Source of the DNA: Thermaerobacillus caldiproteolyticus
Lineage (GTDB): Bacteria > Bacillota > Bacilli > Bacillales > Anoxybacillaceae
Assembly: GCF_013761245.1 (NCBI RefSeq)
Contig: NZ_JACDUT010000006.1
Location: forward strand, 1 to 64,000
DNA: 64,000 bases
Direction: 5' to 3'
The translations under genes and the position numbers were made by a program. Each line of letters starts with the position of its first letter. Positions within the stretch are counted from its first letter, which is position 1. The notes below the pieces were generated by a model. The model worked only from the letters and a program-made list of their open reading frames with translations, was not told the origin of the DNA and did no database searches. Shown here piece by piece: positions 52,718 to 61,527 of this stretch.

Positions 52718-54709
52718 TTATTGCAATTGTTCACGAATAAATGATGGAACGTTTTTTTCGTCAAAGCCGCCCAATTGCGGATCAGAACCGTCAGAACGAT
52801 AAAATATAATGATATACAAATGCCGCTCATCAAGTGGCGATGACGATTGGCGCAAGCATTCATCGATTTTCCTCTTATCGGTGATGCGTACAACATCAGT
52901 TCTTGCTGATAATCGTTGTATGAAGCGGGGATCAGCAGTTAACGGTTTCCCTTCGATATTTTTATTTTTCACGACAATCGCGTAATCGACATCCTCTGCA
53001 GTTAGTCTTGCTTTGGAAAGCAATCTTTGCTGTTTCAACCATTGTTCAACGTTCATATATGACTTTTTCCATGTCACGTGAAGAATATCGCCATCGCTTT
53101 GTAATAACTCGATATCGCCCCATACGCCGACATTACCAAGCATCGAATCGACCGATTCATTTTGCAAATCCGCTTTCAGCGCGGTTAAAAATGATTCGAC
53201 TTGTTTCGGCTCGGTTAACACGACCGTTTCTTCTCCCGAATCCGCCTTACGCATTGTCACTTGTCGAACAGGCGAAACCCCTTTGTCACGAAGAAGAAAA
53301 TAGTAGTTTTTCTTATACTCTTTCGATTCCATGATCGGGCGATAAAATGATTTATATTGTTCTACCGGAACTTCATACGAGCGAATCATGCGATCTCCGT
53401 TTTTGAGAATATAGCCAATGACAACGTATCTCGTTTCTGTAGACCGGGAGGAAGGCATCGGTTGATCTTCGATGAGCTGCTGATGGAACAAGTAGACGTT
53501 TTTGATATTCTCTTTTTCTTTTAAAAATTGACTTACTTGTTCTAGTTGGATGTAAGGCACGTATTCGCTTTTCTTATCGATAAAATCATAAACAGAATCG
53601 CCAAAATACACTTGCTCAATTTCTCCTAACTCCGGAATTCGTTTTTCGTATCCTGTAATATCGAAATGAAGCAAAGTACCAACGATCAGCATCGCTACGA
53701 AAAAATAGAGATAACCTTTCCACTTATCAAACACGCGCCATGTTTTTTCAATAATCATTTCTGCGACAAAAAAGCCAACGATCGAAAACGTCATATATCC
53801 GAATATAATCCAGCCGAATTGTTGCTGTGTTTCCCCGAAATAAAAACCGCCGACAAGCATTGTACAAAACGCTACTCCATATTTAAATACCGGACGCAAT
53901 ACAGGGAAAGCAAGCGCTTGGCTTGCTGCTTCACTATGACGTTTTTGATATAGCCATAAAGACAGCACGTAACAAACGATGATCAGAAAGAGATAAACGA
54001 ACGTTTCGATGAAGGCAAATGGTTCTGCGCCGAGCCGCATAAATCGGAAAAACGGAATGATATGTTCGAGATCTCGATTCAAATAATAATCAGCGGCAAA
54101 CCCAGTGAGCAAATATGTCATGTTCATGAGCAAAAGAACGGAAATTCCCGCAGGAAAAAGAAGCAAAATATATGTAAGCCCTCCTTGCAGCACCGACATC
54201 CCTGTCATCATGCCGATCCATACGGCGACAAAAAAGACGAACAGCTCCATCAGGCACATTTCTCCTGCCCATTGGAAAATATCAGTGGCGGAAAACAACA
54301 CGTCAATCCCTAGTGTATAATAAAGAATAAGAGTAATAAGGGCAGTGACGACCACCGGGATGACTAACAGAAATGCTCCTAATGCCGTATGTTGATAAAA
54401 TAACGCTTTCCGTCGAATTGGTAAACTATGCATAAAATCGGCAGAACTTTTCACCTGCATATAACGAAATAAAAAGATCGCTAACAACACCGGGAAAGTA
54501 AACACAACCACCGCTTGGAAAGAGCCTGATATTTCAAAAAGATTATTCCAAAGAGGTGCGTCATTTTGCTCTCTTCTTGTGTACAACATAATGAGTTGAA
54601 GCGGAACAGCTGCCAATAAAACGAGCAAATGAACAAGTCCAATCCATCCAACATGGCGGAGATTTTGAACGGTGATACCGCGATTAAACGATAATGTTTT
54701 CGAAAGCAT
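52718..54709 (-). CDS. ABC permease with C-terminal extracytoplasmic domain (YtrC/DUF6449-type)
   Basis: The 663-residue protein has about eight to ten membrane helices in its first 330 residues, then a soluble region of about 300 residues that includes repeated strand-rich segments (V-Y-L-F-H-Q-Q, R-Y-V-V-I-G-Y-I-L-K-N-G-D-R). This matches permeases that accompany YtrA/YtrB-type regulators and ATPases in Firmicutes. ATG 54709 follows GGGGGA at eight bases and overlaps the ATPase gene by 26 bases. Cargo is unknown; related systems respond to cell-wall antibiotics. Confidence 0.85.
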   Translation of the reverse strand: MLSKTLSFNRGITVQNLRHVGWIGLVHLLVLLAAVPLQLIMLYTRREQNDAPLWNNLFEISGSFQAVVVFTFPVLLAIFLFRYMQVKSSADFMHSLPIRRKALFYQHTALGAFLLVIPVVVTALITLILYYTLGIDVLFSATDIFQWAGEMCLMELFVFFVAVWIGMMTGMSVLQGGLTYILLLFPAGISVLLLMNMTYLLTGFAADYYLNRDLEHIIPFFRFMRLGAEPFAFIETFVYLFLIIVCYVLSLWLYQKRHSEAASQALAFPVLRPVFKYGVAFCTMLVGGFYFGETQQQFGWIIFGYMTFSIVGFFVAEMIIEKTWRVFDKWKGYLYFFVAMLIVGTLLHFDITGYEKRIPELGEIEQVYFGDSVYDFIDKKSEYVPYIQLEQVSQFLKEKENIKNVYLFHQQLIEDQPMPSSRSTETRYVVIGYILKNGDRMIRSYEVPVEQYKSFYRPIMESKEYKKNYYFLLRDKGVSPVRQVTMRKADSGEETVVLTEPKQVESFLTALKADLQNESVDSMLGNVGVWGDIELLQSDGDILHVTWKKSYMNVEQWLKQQRLLSKARLTAEDVDYAIVVKNKNIEGKPLTADPRFIQRLSARTDVVRITDKRKIDECLRQSSSPLDERHLYIIIFYRSDGSDPQLGGFDEKNVPSFIREQLQ

Positions 54710-55583
54710 AGCCGACATCCCCCATTTCATAAATAAAAATTTCCTCTAACGTCAGTGGGAGCACATCAAAGATGACTGGTTCAAACTTGTTAATATACGA
54801 TATAATCTGTTCTTTGTTTCCACGCACAATGCATAAAAGCACACTTCCACGCTGTTCTTGATAAACGATCTCTAGGCCGTTAAGAATCCGAGCAGGAATG
54901 CCTCCGTGAAATGCCACTTGAATTTTATGAACATCAGCCTTTAAATCATCTAATTCTTTTTCGATAAGAAGCTCTCCTTGATGTAAAATGCCAATATGGT
55001 CGCAAAGGTCTTCAACCTCTCGCAAATTATGGGATGAAATTACCACTGTCATTTCACGTTCAGCTACATCTTGGACAAGCAAGTTTTTTACTTTTTGTCG
55101 CATGACTGCATCTAACCCGTCTAACGGCTCATCGAGAATCAATACATCAGGCATGACGGAAAAGGCGAGCCAAAATGCCGCTTGTCGCTGCATTCCTTTC
55201 GACATACGATGAATTTTTTTATGAAGATCAAGAGGAAATACGTCTTGTAACCGCGCAAACCGTTCTTCGCTCCATGATGGATATATACTTTTATAAAAGT
55301 CCGCCATTTGTCGAATTGTGGCATGTGGAAAAAAGTAAAGAGCATCTGGTAAAAATAAAACTCTTTTTTTAATGTTTGGATTTTCGAACACCGGCTCTCG
55401 ACTAATCTTGACTGTTCCACGGTCAGGCCGATAAATGCCGGCAATCATTTTCAATAACGTCGTTTTTCCAGCACCGTTAGAACCAAGCAAGCCATAAATC
55501 GATCCTTTTTGTATATGCATATTAATCCCTTTTATGGCTTCAAGATCATCAAATTCTTTCCCGATGTTAATGATTTCAATCAT
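54684..55583 (-). CDS. ABC ATPase, YtrB-like
   Basis: The 299-residue ATPase has Walker A G-S-N-G-A-G-K-T-T, the signature variant M-S-K-G-M-Q-R-Q seen in the YtrB/EcsA-like group, Walker B V-L-I-L-D-E-P-L-D-G-L-D and switch histidine in I-S-S-H-N-L. About 85 residues after the ATPase core carry the usual C-terminal domain. It overlaps the GntR gene upstream by eight bases and the permease downstream. Together they form one transporter operon. Confidence 0.9.
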   Translation of the reverse strand: MIEIINIGKEFDDLEAIKGINMHIQKGSIYGLLGSNGAGKTTLLKMIAGIYRPDRGTVKISREPVFENPNIKKRVLFLPDALYFFPHATIRQMADFYKSIYPSWSEERFARLQDVFPLDLHKKIHRMSKGMQRQAAFWLAFSVMPDVLILDEPLDGLDAVMRQKVKNLLVQDVAEREMTVVISSHNLREVEDLCDHIGILHQGELLIEKELDDLKADVHKIQVAFHGGIPARILNGLEIVYQEQRGSVLLCIVRGNKEQIISYINKFEPVIFDVLPLTLEEIFIYEMGDVGYAFENIIV

Positions 55584-55965
55584 GTTTTATGCCTCCTTTC
55601 ACCGATTGTTCGGCCAGCTCGATCAAGGACAAAATATCTTCTTTGCTCATCCCTAAATATAACGCTTCAGAAATGAGACGAAGTAATTCATTCCGCATTG
55701 TTTCCACCTTCTCCCTCGTCATTGTTTTCGCTTGAGGAGCAACGAAATGCCCCTTCCCCGGGATGGAATAAATATAACCTTGATGCTCGAGTTCGCGGTA
55801 TGCCTTTTGAATGGTGTTGGGGTTAATCGTTAATTCTTTTGCCAGCCAACGAACAGATGGGAGTTGTTCGTCAGATTTCCATACTTCGTGAATAATAAGC
55901 TCTTTCACTTTTTCAACCAGCTGCTCGTAAATGGGTTGTCGGCTTCGAAGATCAAGTTCGAACAT
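55576..55965 (-). CDS. GntR-family (YtrA subfamily) regulator
   Basis: The 129-residue regulator has the GntR winged helix (P-I-Y-E-Q-L-V-E-K-V, then Q-L-P-S-V-R-W-L-A-K-E-L-T-I-N-P-N-T-I-Q-K-A-Y-R-E-L-E) and only a short C-terminal tail. This is the YtrA-type architecture, which dimerises through two small helices and lacks an effector domain. It starts at ATG 55965 after GGAGGAGGG and is the first gene of the operon. It most likely represses its own operon through the site at 56001-56025. Confidence 0.92.
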   Translation of the reverse strand: MFELDLRSRQPIYEQLVEKVKELIIHEVWKSDEQLPSVRWLAKELTINPNTIQKAYRELEHQGYIYSIPGKGHFVAPQAKTMTREKVETMRNELLRLISEALYLGMSKEDILSLIELAEQSVKGGIKHD

Positions 55966-56000
55966 GTCCCTCCTCCTTTCATGATGTATCATGCGTACTA

Positions 56001-56025
56001 ACTGTATTATTTAATATATTACAGT
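56001..56025 (-). promoter_or_regulatory. Predicted YtrA-type operator
   Basis: ACTGTA (56001-56006), 13 bases, TACAGT (56020-56025). The B. subtilis YtrA site is AGTGTA-13-TACACT, so this has the same spacing with one changed base per arm. It lies 35 bases upstream of the GntR start codon. Confidence 0.75.
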
Positions 56026-56168
56026 TATAATCATAAAAGAAATTGGTAATGATAGCAACTCTCTTTTTGCAGCAATGTCTGTTTCCTTAATAAAAAAGCT
56101 ATTTTTTTCAAACGCATTCTTTCCGTATAATAATATAGTGTTGAATTTTCGTAGATGGGAGATATTAT

Positions 56169-57425
56169 ATGGGGGCTTATATAAATCAACATGTATTAAA
56201 CAATTTGTTTTATATTTTAGTGAGCGTATTTGTTTTTTACTTTATTTATGATCACGGGGAGATATTTAAAAAGAGAAAATCATACAGAAATGCTCTCCTT
56301 ACCATTTGCATGGGATTTCCGTTAATTTTATGCATGAAATTTCCCATTTACATTGATGAGCATTGCATTCATGATTTGCGACAAATTCCTTTTCTTCTAG
56401 GCACACTGTATGGTGGTGGAATCGTCGGCTTTATTTTGCTGCTGATTTTGCTAGCTGCCCGCTTTCTGATTTACGGGTTTGAGCATCTTACTGCGATAGT
56501 GTATATGACCATGTTTGGCGTCACGGCTCTCATTTCGCCAACATTTAAGACATTAAAACGCCCAAACAAGCTCTCTATGTCGGTTTGGTTAACCTTTCTT
56601 CTGGCGATTCTTACCACGTTTCTTGCCATCATCATCGCTCATTTTCCAGTAACGGATTCTTATATTGTTTATTTCATCTTGCTTCCTCCGATTGGGATGC
56701 TATTTGTTGTGTATATTATGGAAACATTAAAAGAAGCGATTATGATGCGCTCAAAACTAGTAAAAGTCGAGAAAATGGAAGTGGTTAGTCAACTTGCGGC
56801 CAGCATTTCACACGAAATTCGCAATCCATTAACCGTTGTAAAAGGATTTATTCAATTATTAAAAACCCCTTCTCTTCCACAAGATACAAAAGATCGTTAC
56901 ATTCAAATTGCTTTAGACGAAATTAATCGAGCGGAAGAAATTATTAACGATTATTTAACCTTTGCCAAACCAACATCGAACAAGGTGGAACATCTCATGG
57001 TAGATATGGAATTGCGAAGGGTCGTTCAGATGTTAGCACCAATGGCTCATATGAACTCGATTGAAATTGTTGAGGAACTGCAGCCCGGTATGATTGTTGG
57101 AAATATTCAGTACTTTCAACAATGTTTTTTGAATTTGATAAAAAACAGCATCGAAGCCATGCCAAACGGAGGAACATTAACGATTTCATCCCGCTTGCAT
57201 GGGAATCATGTCATCATTGCCATTAAAGATACAGGAGTGGGAATGACAGCGGAACAAGTGAGCCGTTTTGGTGAGCCATACTTTAGTACAAAAGAAAAGG
57301 GAACCGGTCTTGGAACAATGGTAGCTGTAAAGATGATTCAAACGATGCAGGGAACGTTGCATATTCAAAGCGAGGTAAATAAAGGAACTACGTTAACGAT
57401 TACGTTTCCTAAGGCTACGAACTAA
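56169..57425 (+). CDS. KinB-like membrane sensor histidine kinase
   Basis: The 418-residue kinase has six membrane helices in residues 1-187 of the 5TMR-LYT type, then a catalytic core. The phospho-acceptor is His215 in S-I-S-H-E-I-R-N-P-L-T, the N-box is N-L-I-K-N-S-I-E-A-M, G1 is D-T-G-V-G-M, and G2 is K-G-T-G-L-G-T. Size and layout match KinB, which feeds phosphate to Spo0F at the start of sporulation. No response-regulator gene is adjacent, typical for phosphorelay kinases, and no kapB follows. Signal and exact role are inferred. Confidence 0.88.
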   Translation: MGAYINQHVLNNLFYILVSVFVFYFIYDHGEIFKKRKSYRNALLTICMGFPLILCMKFPIYIDEHCIHDLRQIPFLLGTLYGGGIVGFILLLILLAARFLIYGFEHLTAIVYMTMFGVTALISPTFKTLKRPNKLSMSVWLTFLLAILTTFLAIIIAHFPVTDSYIVYFILLPPIGMLFVVYIMETLKEAIMMRSKLVKVEKMEVVSQLAASISHEIRNPLTVVKGFIQLLKTPSLPQDTKDRYIQIALDEINRAEEIINDYLTFAKPTSNKVEHLMVDMELRRVVQMLAPMAHMNSIEIVEELQPGMIVGNIQYFQQCFLNLIKNSIEAMPNGGTLTISSRLHGNHVIIAIKDTGVGMTAEQVSRFGEPYFSTKEKGTGLGTMVAVKMIQTMQGTLHIQSEVNKGTTLTITFPKATN

Positions 57426-57433
57426 TCATGAGA

Positions 57434-57458
57434 AAAAGAGGGATGTATGCCCTCTTTT
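57434..57458. terminator. Terminator between kinase and DUF421 genes
   Basis: AAAAGAGGG (57434-57442) pairs with CCCTCTTTT (57450-57458). It lies between two converging genes and can serve both. Confidence 0.8.
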
Positions 57459-57472
57459 CATTTGTTGTTGTA

Positions 57473-58150
57473 CTATTCATATGTTTGCGCAAATAGTCCG
57501 TCTCCCTCAAGCCATTCGGCAATCAATACGTCTTTATAGTTAGAAATTCCTTGTGCGCGCAGTTCGCGTTGTAACCAGATTTCATCTTTTCCTGCATCGC
57601 GAAGCTCGTCTAAAAGCACTTCCCCATCGCGAATGAGCGTGACGGGAACATGAACAGGTTGTGGCGGCATACGAAAATCTTCCCGGATCGTTTTTTGATA
57701 TTTCGCTTTTTTGATCACGCTGATCGAACCGTTGACCTCTAAATAACAAAATGCTACTTCACGAATGGAAAACGTTTCGTTTTGGCGAAGCAAACTTTGT
57801 AATTGATTGAGCGTTATTCGATTTTTCTTTAACTCCTCCCAATCGATAATGCCGTTTTTAATCAGAGCTGATGGTTTCCCTTCTGCAATGCCACGAAAGC
57901 GTAAAAATTTTTGCCCGATATATTCGACAAGGAAAAGCAACAGTCCCCATATCCCCATTGAGTAGATAACATAAAATACGCTAATCTGATCATCATACAG
58001 TGCATTTCCAAGCAATTCTCCCAACACAAGAGCAGAAATAAACGTAAAAGGGGTCATCTGGTTAATCAGCTTTTTTCCAATCACTTTGACAATGAGAAAC
58101 AAAAAAACAAACCCTGTGACGAGTTCTAATGTAAGATGAATGAGCTTCAT
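57473..58150 (-). CDS. DUF421/YetF-family membrane protein
   Basis: The 225-residue protein has three N-terminal membrane helices (about 6-25, 35-55, 60-82) followed by a cytoplasmic DUF421 domain. Family marks are R-K/G-K-K-L-I-N-Q-M-T-P-F-T-F, G-K-P-S-A-L-I-K-N-G-I-I and the L-R-x-x-x-x-F-S-I-R-E-V-A-F segment. Bacillus members are linked to spore or envelope functions but lack a defined activity. AGGAGGGCGGGT precedes ATG 58150. It is monocistronic. Confidence 0.9.
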   Translation of the reverse strand: MKLIHLTLELVTGFVFLFLIVKVIGKKLINQMTPFTFISALVLGELLGNALYDDQISVFYVIYSMGIWGLLLFLVEYIGQKFLRFRGIAEGKPSALIKNGIIDWEELKKNRITLNQLQSLLRQNETFSIREVAFCYLEVNGSISVIKKAKYQKTIREDFRMPPQPVHVPVTLIRDGEVLLDELRDAGKDEIWLQRELRAQGISNYKDVLIAEWLEGDGLFAQTYE

Positions 58151-58249
58151 ACCCGCCCTCCTGCGCACATTCGTTATTATTCATTATGAGCGGATGCAAG
58201 TCTGATTATGTCCTCTAAGGAGAATTTTACTTGTTGAATAAACAAAACA

Positions 58250-58284
58250 AGGGATGTCGACCTAGTCAACATCCCTCGTTTTTT
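58250..58284. terminator. Terminator after the tandem DMT genes
   Basis: AGGGATGT (58250-58257) pairs with ACATCCCT (58269-58276); TTTTTT follows on the plus strand and a weaker T-rich stretch on the minus strand. It can close the leftward DMT operon, which ends at 58283. Confidence 0.65.
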
Positions 58285-59215
58285 ATAATATAGATGTTGT
58301 CGAACGTGAGGATTGTCTCTCTTTTTTCTGAGACAACAAGAGAACCGTCACAGTAATGCAAACAGCTCCAATGGTTTGGAACAGGCCGAACGGGACATGT
58401 AAGAAAGCGATCGAGGCTACTACGGCCGATAGCGGCTCTACGCTAGATAGTAGGCTCGATTCCGTCGGCGATAAGTAGCGAATGCTTTCGACAAACAATA
58501 AAAAGGCTAATAAAGTGCCAAATACAACGACAAATAAGATAAGTAGCCATGTCTCCATATCCCAGTGAACCGACGGCAAAGGAAAAGGAGGAAAAATAAA
58601 ACACATGCCTCCCCCACCGATGACCATTCCCCAGCCGACAACGATGACGGAGTGCCATTTTTTCAACATCTGTGCCGAAGATAACGTATAAAACGCTAAA
58701 GCAACACCCGAAAGAATCCCCCAAATGACAGAAATGAGCGATACTTTTAATTCTCCTGTCGAACCATTTGTAATCAATAGAAAGGTTCCTAGAAGGGCTA
58801 ATAAAATGGCAAACGTCACCTCTTTCGATGGACGATGCTTTTGGACAACCATCACGTATATAACAATGTATACAGGAGCTAAGTATTGCAATAGCGTGGC
58901 TGTAGCGGCATTGCCGGTGGCGATCGATGCAAAATACGTATATTGCACTCCAAGCATGCCGACAAATCCAAACAATAATAAATTTACTACGCTTTTGATG
59001 TCGGTCCAGAGCGAAAATATTGCCATCCGTTTGTATGCCGCAAACAATAGTAATACGCTTCCTGCAAGAATCATTCGCACAACGACAAGCCATTCTGCGG
59101 TTATTTGCTTTTCTTGAAATAACACTTGTGCCGCTGTCCCTGATAATCCCCAAAGCGTTGCACCGGTGATGACCATTATTAGTCCTTTTATTCGATTAGA
59201 GACTTGAGCGACCAT
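58283..59215 (-). CDS. EamA/DMT-family transporter 2
   Basis: The 310-residue protein has ten helices in two EamA repeats: G-A-T-L-W-G-L-S-G-T-A-A-Q in the first, G-I-L-S-G-V-A-L-A-F-Y-T-L in the second, with a P-V-Y-I-V-I-Y/L-A-P pattern at the end of each. Drug/metabolite transporters export amino acids, purines or drugs. ATG 59215 follows AAGGGA and overlaps the upstream gene by 20 bases, so both are translated together. The two proteins may act as a pair or have different cargo. Confidence 0.9.
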   Translation of the reverse strand: MVAQVSNRIKGLIMVITGATLWGLSGTAAQVLFQEKQITAEWLVVVRMILAGSVLLLFAAYKRMAIFSLWTDIKSVVNLLLFGFVGMLGVQYTYFASIATGNAATATLLQYLAPVYIVIYVMVVQKHRPSKEVTFAILLALLGTFLLITNGSTGELKVSLISVIWGILSGVALAFYTLSSAQMLKKWHSVIVVGWGMVIGGGGMCFIFPPFPLPSVHWDMETWLLILFVVVFGTLLAFLLFVESIRYLSPTESSLLSSVEPLSAVVASIAFLHVPFGLFQTIGAVCITVTVLLLSQKKERQSSRSTTSIL

Positions 59216-60128
59216 AATTCTTCCCTTCTTTTGACTGACGATGATGGATAGGAGACATAACGGCAATAAACACCCCTATGATAATCAGCAGCCCGCCTAA
59301 ATAAAACGAAGCGGTCATCTGTTCATGTAAAAACAAAAAGCCAAAAACAGCGCCGACGAGCGGCTGAAAAAAGAAAAATAACGAGCCGATCCCCGCATCC
59401 ATCATTTCCATTCCTTTATTCCAGAGAAAAAACGCCCCTGCTGTCGAAATAATTCCAAGATACAGTATTCCAAATACGACGATCATGCTAGGAAAAGAAA
59501 CAGGTTGTTCATGTAGTTCCCAAAGCATAATCGGGGTAGTGAATAATAAGGCAAACCAAATGGCATATGTTGTGATCGTCAAGACCGAAAAGCGAGTGGA
59601 GGCCACTTTCACATACACAGATAAAAGCGCCCATGTCAGCGCTGCCCCAAGTAACACTATATTTCCCCAAAATGATGATCCACCGCTATTGTCAAAACCG
59701 ATGACGATGATAACTCCAATGGAAGCCAGCAAAAGAGCAGCGGCTTTTCTCAAGGTAATCAACTCATTTAAGACAAATCTTGCGAACAAGATAATAAACG
59801 CCGGAGTTGCTGACGTGATTAACGCTCCGGTATGCGCATCAGATAATTTTGTTCCGATAAACTGCAATGAGATGGAAACAAAATAGCCGATAAAGCCGAT
59901 CCATCCTAACAAAAACCAATCTTGTTTTCCAATGGAAATACTCGTTTTTGTTTTATATTGATGGACTTTTAATATCCCGAATAAAACAACGAACGCGATG
60001 ACATAACGAAGCCACACTAACGTAAATGGCGGAACGAAATCGAGGACATATTTGCTGACAACATACATCCCGCCCCAGATGCTAGCTGCTAACGATAAAT
60101 ATAAAGCGCCGAAAAATGTATTTTTCAT
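59196..60128 (-). CDS. EamA/DMT-family transporter 1
   Basis: The 310-residue transporter has the same ten-helix EamA architecture. It begins A-L-Y-L-S-L-A-A-S-I-W-G-G-M-Y-V and ends with L-G-G-L-L-I-I-I-G-V. GGAGG lies nine bases before ATG 60128. A 310-base upstream region contains a predicted leader peptide and two hairpins, and the GGACGGAGG around the ribosome site can pair with the hairpin arm CCTCGTCT, suggesting translational control. The cargo is unknown. Confidence 0.9.
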   Translation of the reverse strand: MKNTFFGALYLSLAASIWGGMYVVSKYVLDFVPPFTLVWLRYVIAFVVLFGILKVHQYKTKTSISIGKQDWFLLGWIGFIGYFVSISLQFIGTKLSDAHTGALITSATPAFIILFARFVLNELITLRKAAALLLASIGVIIVIGFDNSGGSSFWGNIVLLGAALTWALLSVYVKVASTRFSVLTITTYAIWFALLFTTPIMLWELHEQPVSFPSMIVVFGILYLGIISTAGAFFLWNKGMEMMDAGIGSLFFFFQPLVGAVFGFLFLHEQMTASFYLGGLLIIIGVFIAVMSPIHHRQSKEGKNYGRSSL

Positions 60129-60137
60129 TGAAACAAA

Positions 60138-60214
60138 CCTCCGTCCTCATAGGGATTTAAAAACACCATCATCCCTAAGACGAGGCGCGGTTACTAGCTG
60201 CTCACCTCGTCTTA
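60138..60214 (-). promoter_or_regulatory. Attenuator-like hairpins before the DMT operon
   Basis: Read leftward: hairpin 1 has arms TAAGACGAGG (60214-60205) and CCTCGTCTTA (60185-60176), perfect over 10 bp. Hairpin 2 has AGGGAT (60176-60171) and ATCCCT (60156-60151). The ribosome site GGACGGAGG (60146-60138) can alternatively pair with CCTCGTCT of hairpin 1, leaving one bulged G. The leader stop codon is the first three bases of hairpin 1. Confidence 0.6.
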
Positions 60215-60265
60215 AAAGTGAACAGCAGGTTGATCGTTTTCAAATAAATCGCAATACATTCTCAT
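60212..60265 (-). CDS. Predicted 17-residue leader peptide of the DMT operon
   Basis: ATG 60265 follows AAAGGATGG at about five bases, a strong site. The frame encodes MRMYCDLFENDQPAVHF and stops with TAA at 60214-60212, inside the 5' arm of hairpin 1. Such small genes with a stop at a hairpin base often sense ribosome stalling, by antibiotic, amino acid or nascent peptide. The peptide matches none that I know. A chance frame is possible, but the ribosome site and stop position argue against it. Confidence 0.55.
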   Translation of the reverse strand: MRMYCDLFENDQPAVHF

Positions 60266-60439
60266 CGTTCCCATCCTTTCCCTATATGAATATCACTGAA
60301 TTTTGTTTCATTGTATCAAATTATCGTCAAATACACATTACTATTTTTGTATATTATTTCATGTATATTACGAAAAAGAATAGGCATTGCCTCTTTTGGA
60401 AAAAATAGCAACATAGTTAGCCAAAGAAAGGTGTCCGCT

Positions 60440-61525
60440 GTGAATAATCGTTCGTTAAGTACAGTACAACTGGTTTGTATATTTATGTTATCTATCGGGC
60501 TAATGAATCATGTCATTGTGATCCCGTTGCTATTAGACGCAGCCGGCCGTGATGCGTGGATTTCGGCACTCACAGCCCTTGTTGCATTGCCATTGTGGCT
60601 TCCGCTTTTGTACTTTGTCATGAAGCAATCCAATCAAATGAATTTATTCTTATGGTTAAAAAACGAATTTAAAAGTGCCATTGCATATTTTGTGTCTATT
60701 GTTGGAAGTCTATTATTACTTGTTATAGGCTATATTACGCTCAGTGACACGGTTACGTTTACTACTACTACCTACTTAACGCGCACACCCGATTGGGCTG
60801 TTTTGTTAACCATTACAGCGATGTGCTTTTATAACGCCTATTATGGCATACCATCCATCGCAAAGACGGCGGTCATTATTTTTCCGTTTGTCGTTCTTTT
60901 TGGGATTTTAGTGATGATCGCAACCGCGCCGCATAAAGATTATTCATTGTTAAAGCCAATCATGGAAAATGGTTTTACTCCTGTTTTACAAGGGATGATT
61001 TATGTCGGTGCCGGATATGTAGAAATTTTTATTATTCTATTCATGCAACATCATCTTCAAACTCGATTTTCTTTTACAGCACTTTTCATCATTAGTGTTC
61101 TCGCCGCAAGCTTATGCATTGGTCCAACGATTGGTGCGATTATTGAATTCGGACCGAAAGAAGCAGCGAATTTACGTTACCCGGCGTTTGAACAATGGCG
61201 ATTAATCAAATTAGGAACGTACATTGAATATCTTGATTTTCTTTCTGTTTATCAGTGGATGTCTGGAGCGTTTATCCGCATTTCTCTGGTTACTGCGCTT
61301 ATACCAGAGCTATTTCATGTAACGGATAAAAAATCACGATTATGGATTCTAATCGTCATTTATATCACCATTTTTTTAGCCGCATTGATTCCAATCAGCG
61401 ACGACAAATTTTTAGATTTGCTATATAAATTTGTTTTACCGCTTTCGCTGCTATCCATTCTATCTCTCTCTTTATTCATTGGAATATTGGCACTCATTTC
61501 ATATTTAAAAAAGAGGAGAGCTTAA
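60440..61525 (+). CDS. GerB-type germinant receptor permease (operon 2)
   Basis: The 361-residue permease is the B subunit of a second germinant receptor. About ten helices are present, with N-N-R-S-L-S-T-V-Q-L-V at the N-terminus and G-R-D-A-W-I-S-A-L as the family's first loop. I chose GTG 60440, preceded by AAAGGTG at six bases, over an upstream frame that covers promoter sequence. gerA follows after two bases. The order here is B-A-C, unlike operon 1. Confidence 0.92.
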   Translation: MNNRSLSTVQLVCIFMLSIGLMNHVIVIPLLLDAAGRDAWISALTALVALPLWLPLLYFVMKQSNQMNLFLWLKNEFKSAIAYFVSIVGSLLLLVIGYITLSDTVTFTTTTYLTRTPDWAVLLTITAMCFYNAYYGIPSIAKTAVIIFPFVVLFGILVMIATAPHKDYSLLKPIMENGFTPVLQGMIYVGAGYVEIFIILFMQHHLQTRFSFTALFIISVLAASLCIGPTIGAIIEFGPKEAANLRYPAFEQWRLIKLGTYIEYLDFLSVYQWMSGAFIRISLVTALIPELFHVTDKKSRLWILIVIYITIFLAALIPISDDKFLDLLYKFVLPLSLLSILSLSLFIGILALISYLKKRRA

Positions 61526-61527
61526 TC

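Noticed and set aside
60290-60420. Sigma-G promoter before ger operon 2
   Set aside because: Several GTAT and CATTA-like words occur but none gives a clear -35/-10 pair with correct spacing; the region is too A+T-rich to choose one.
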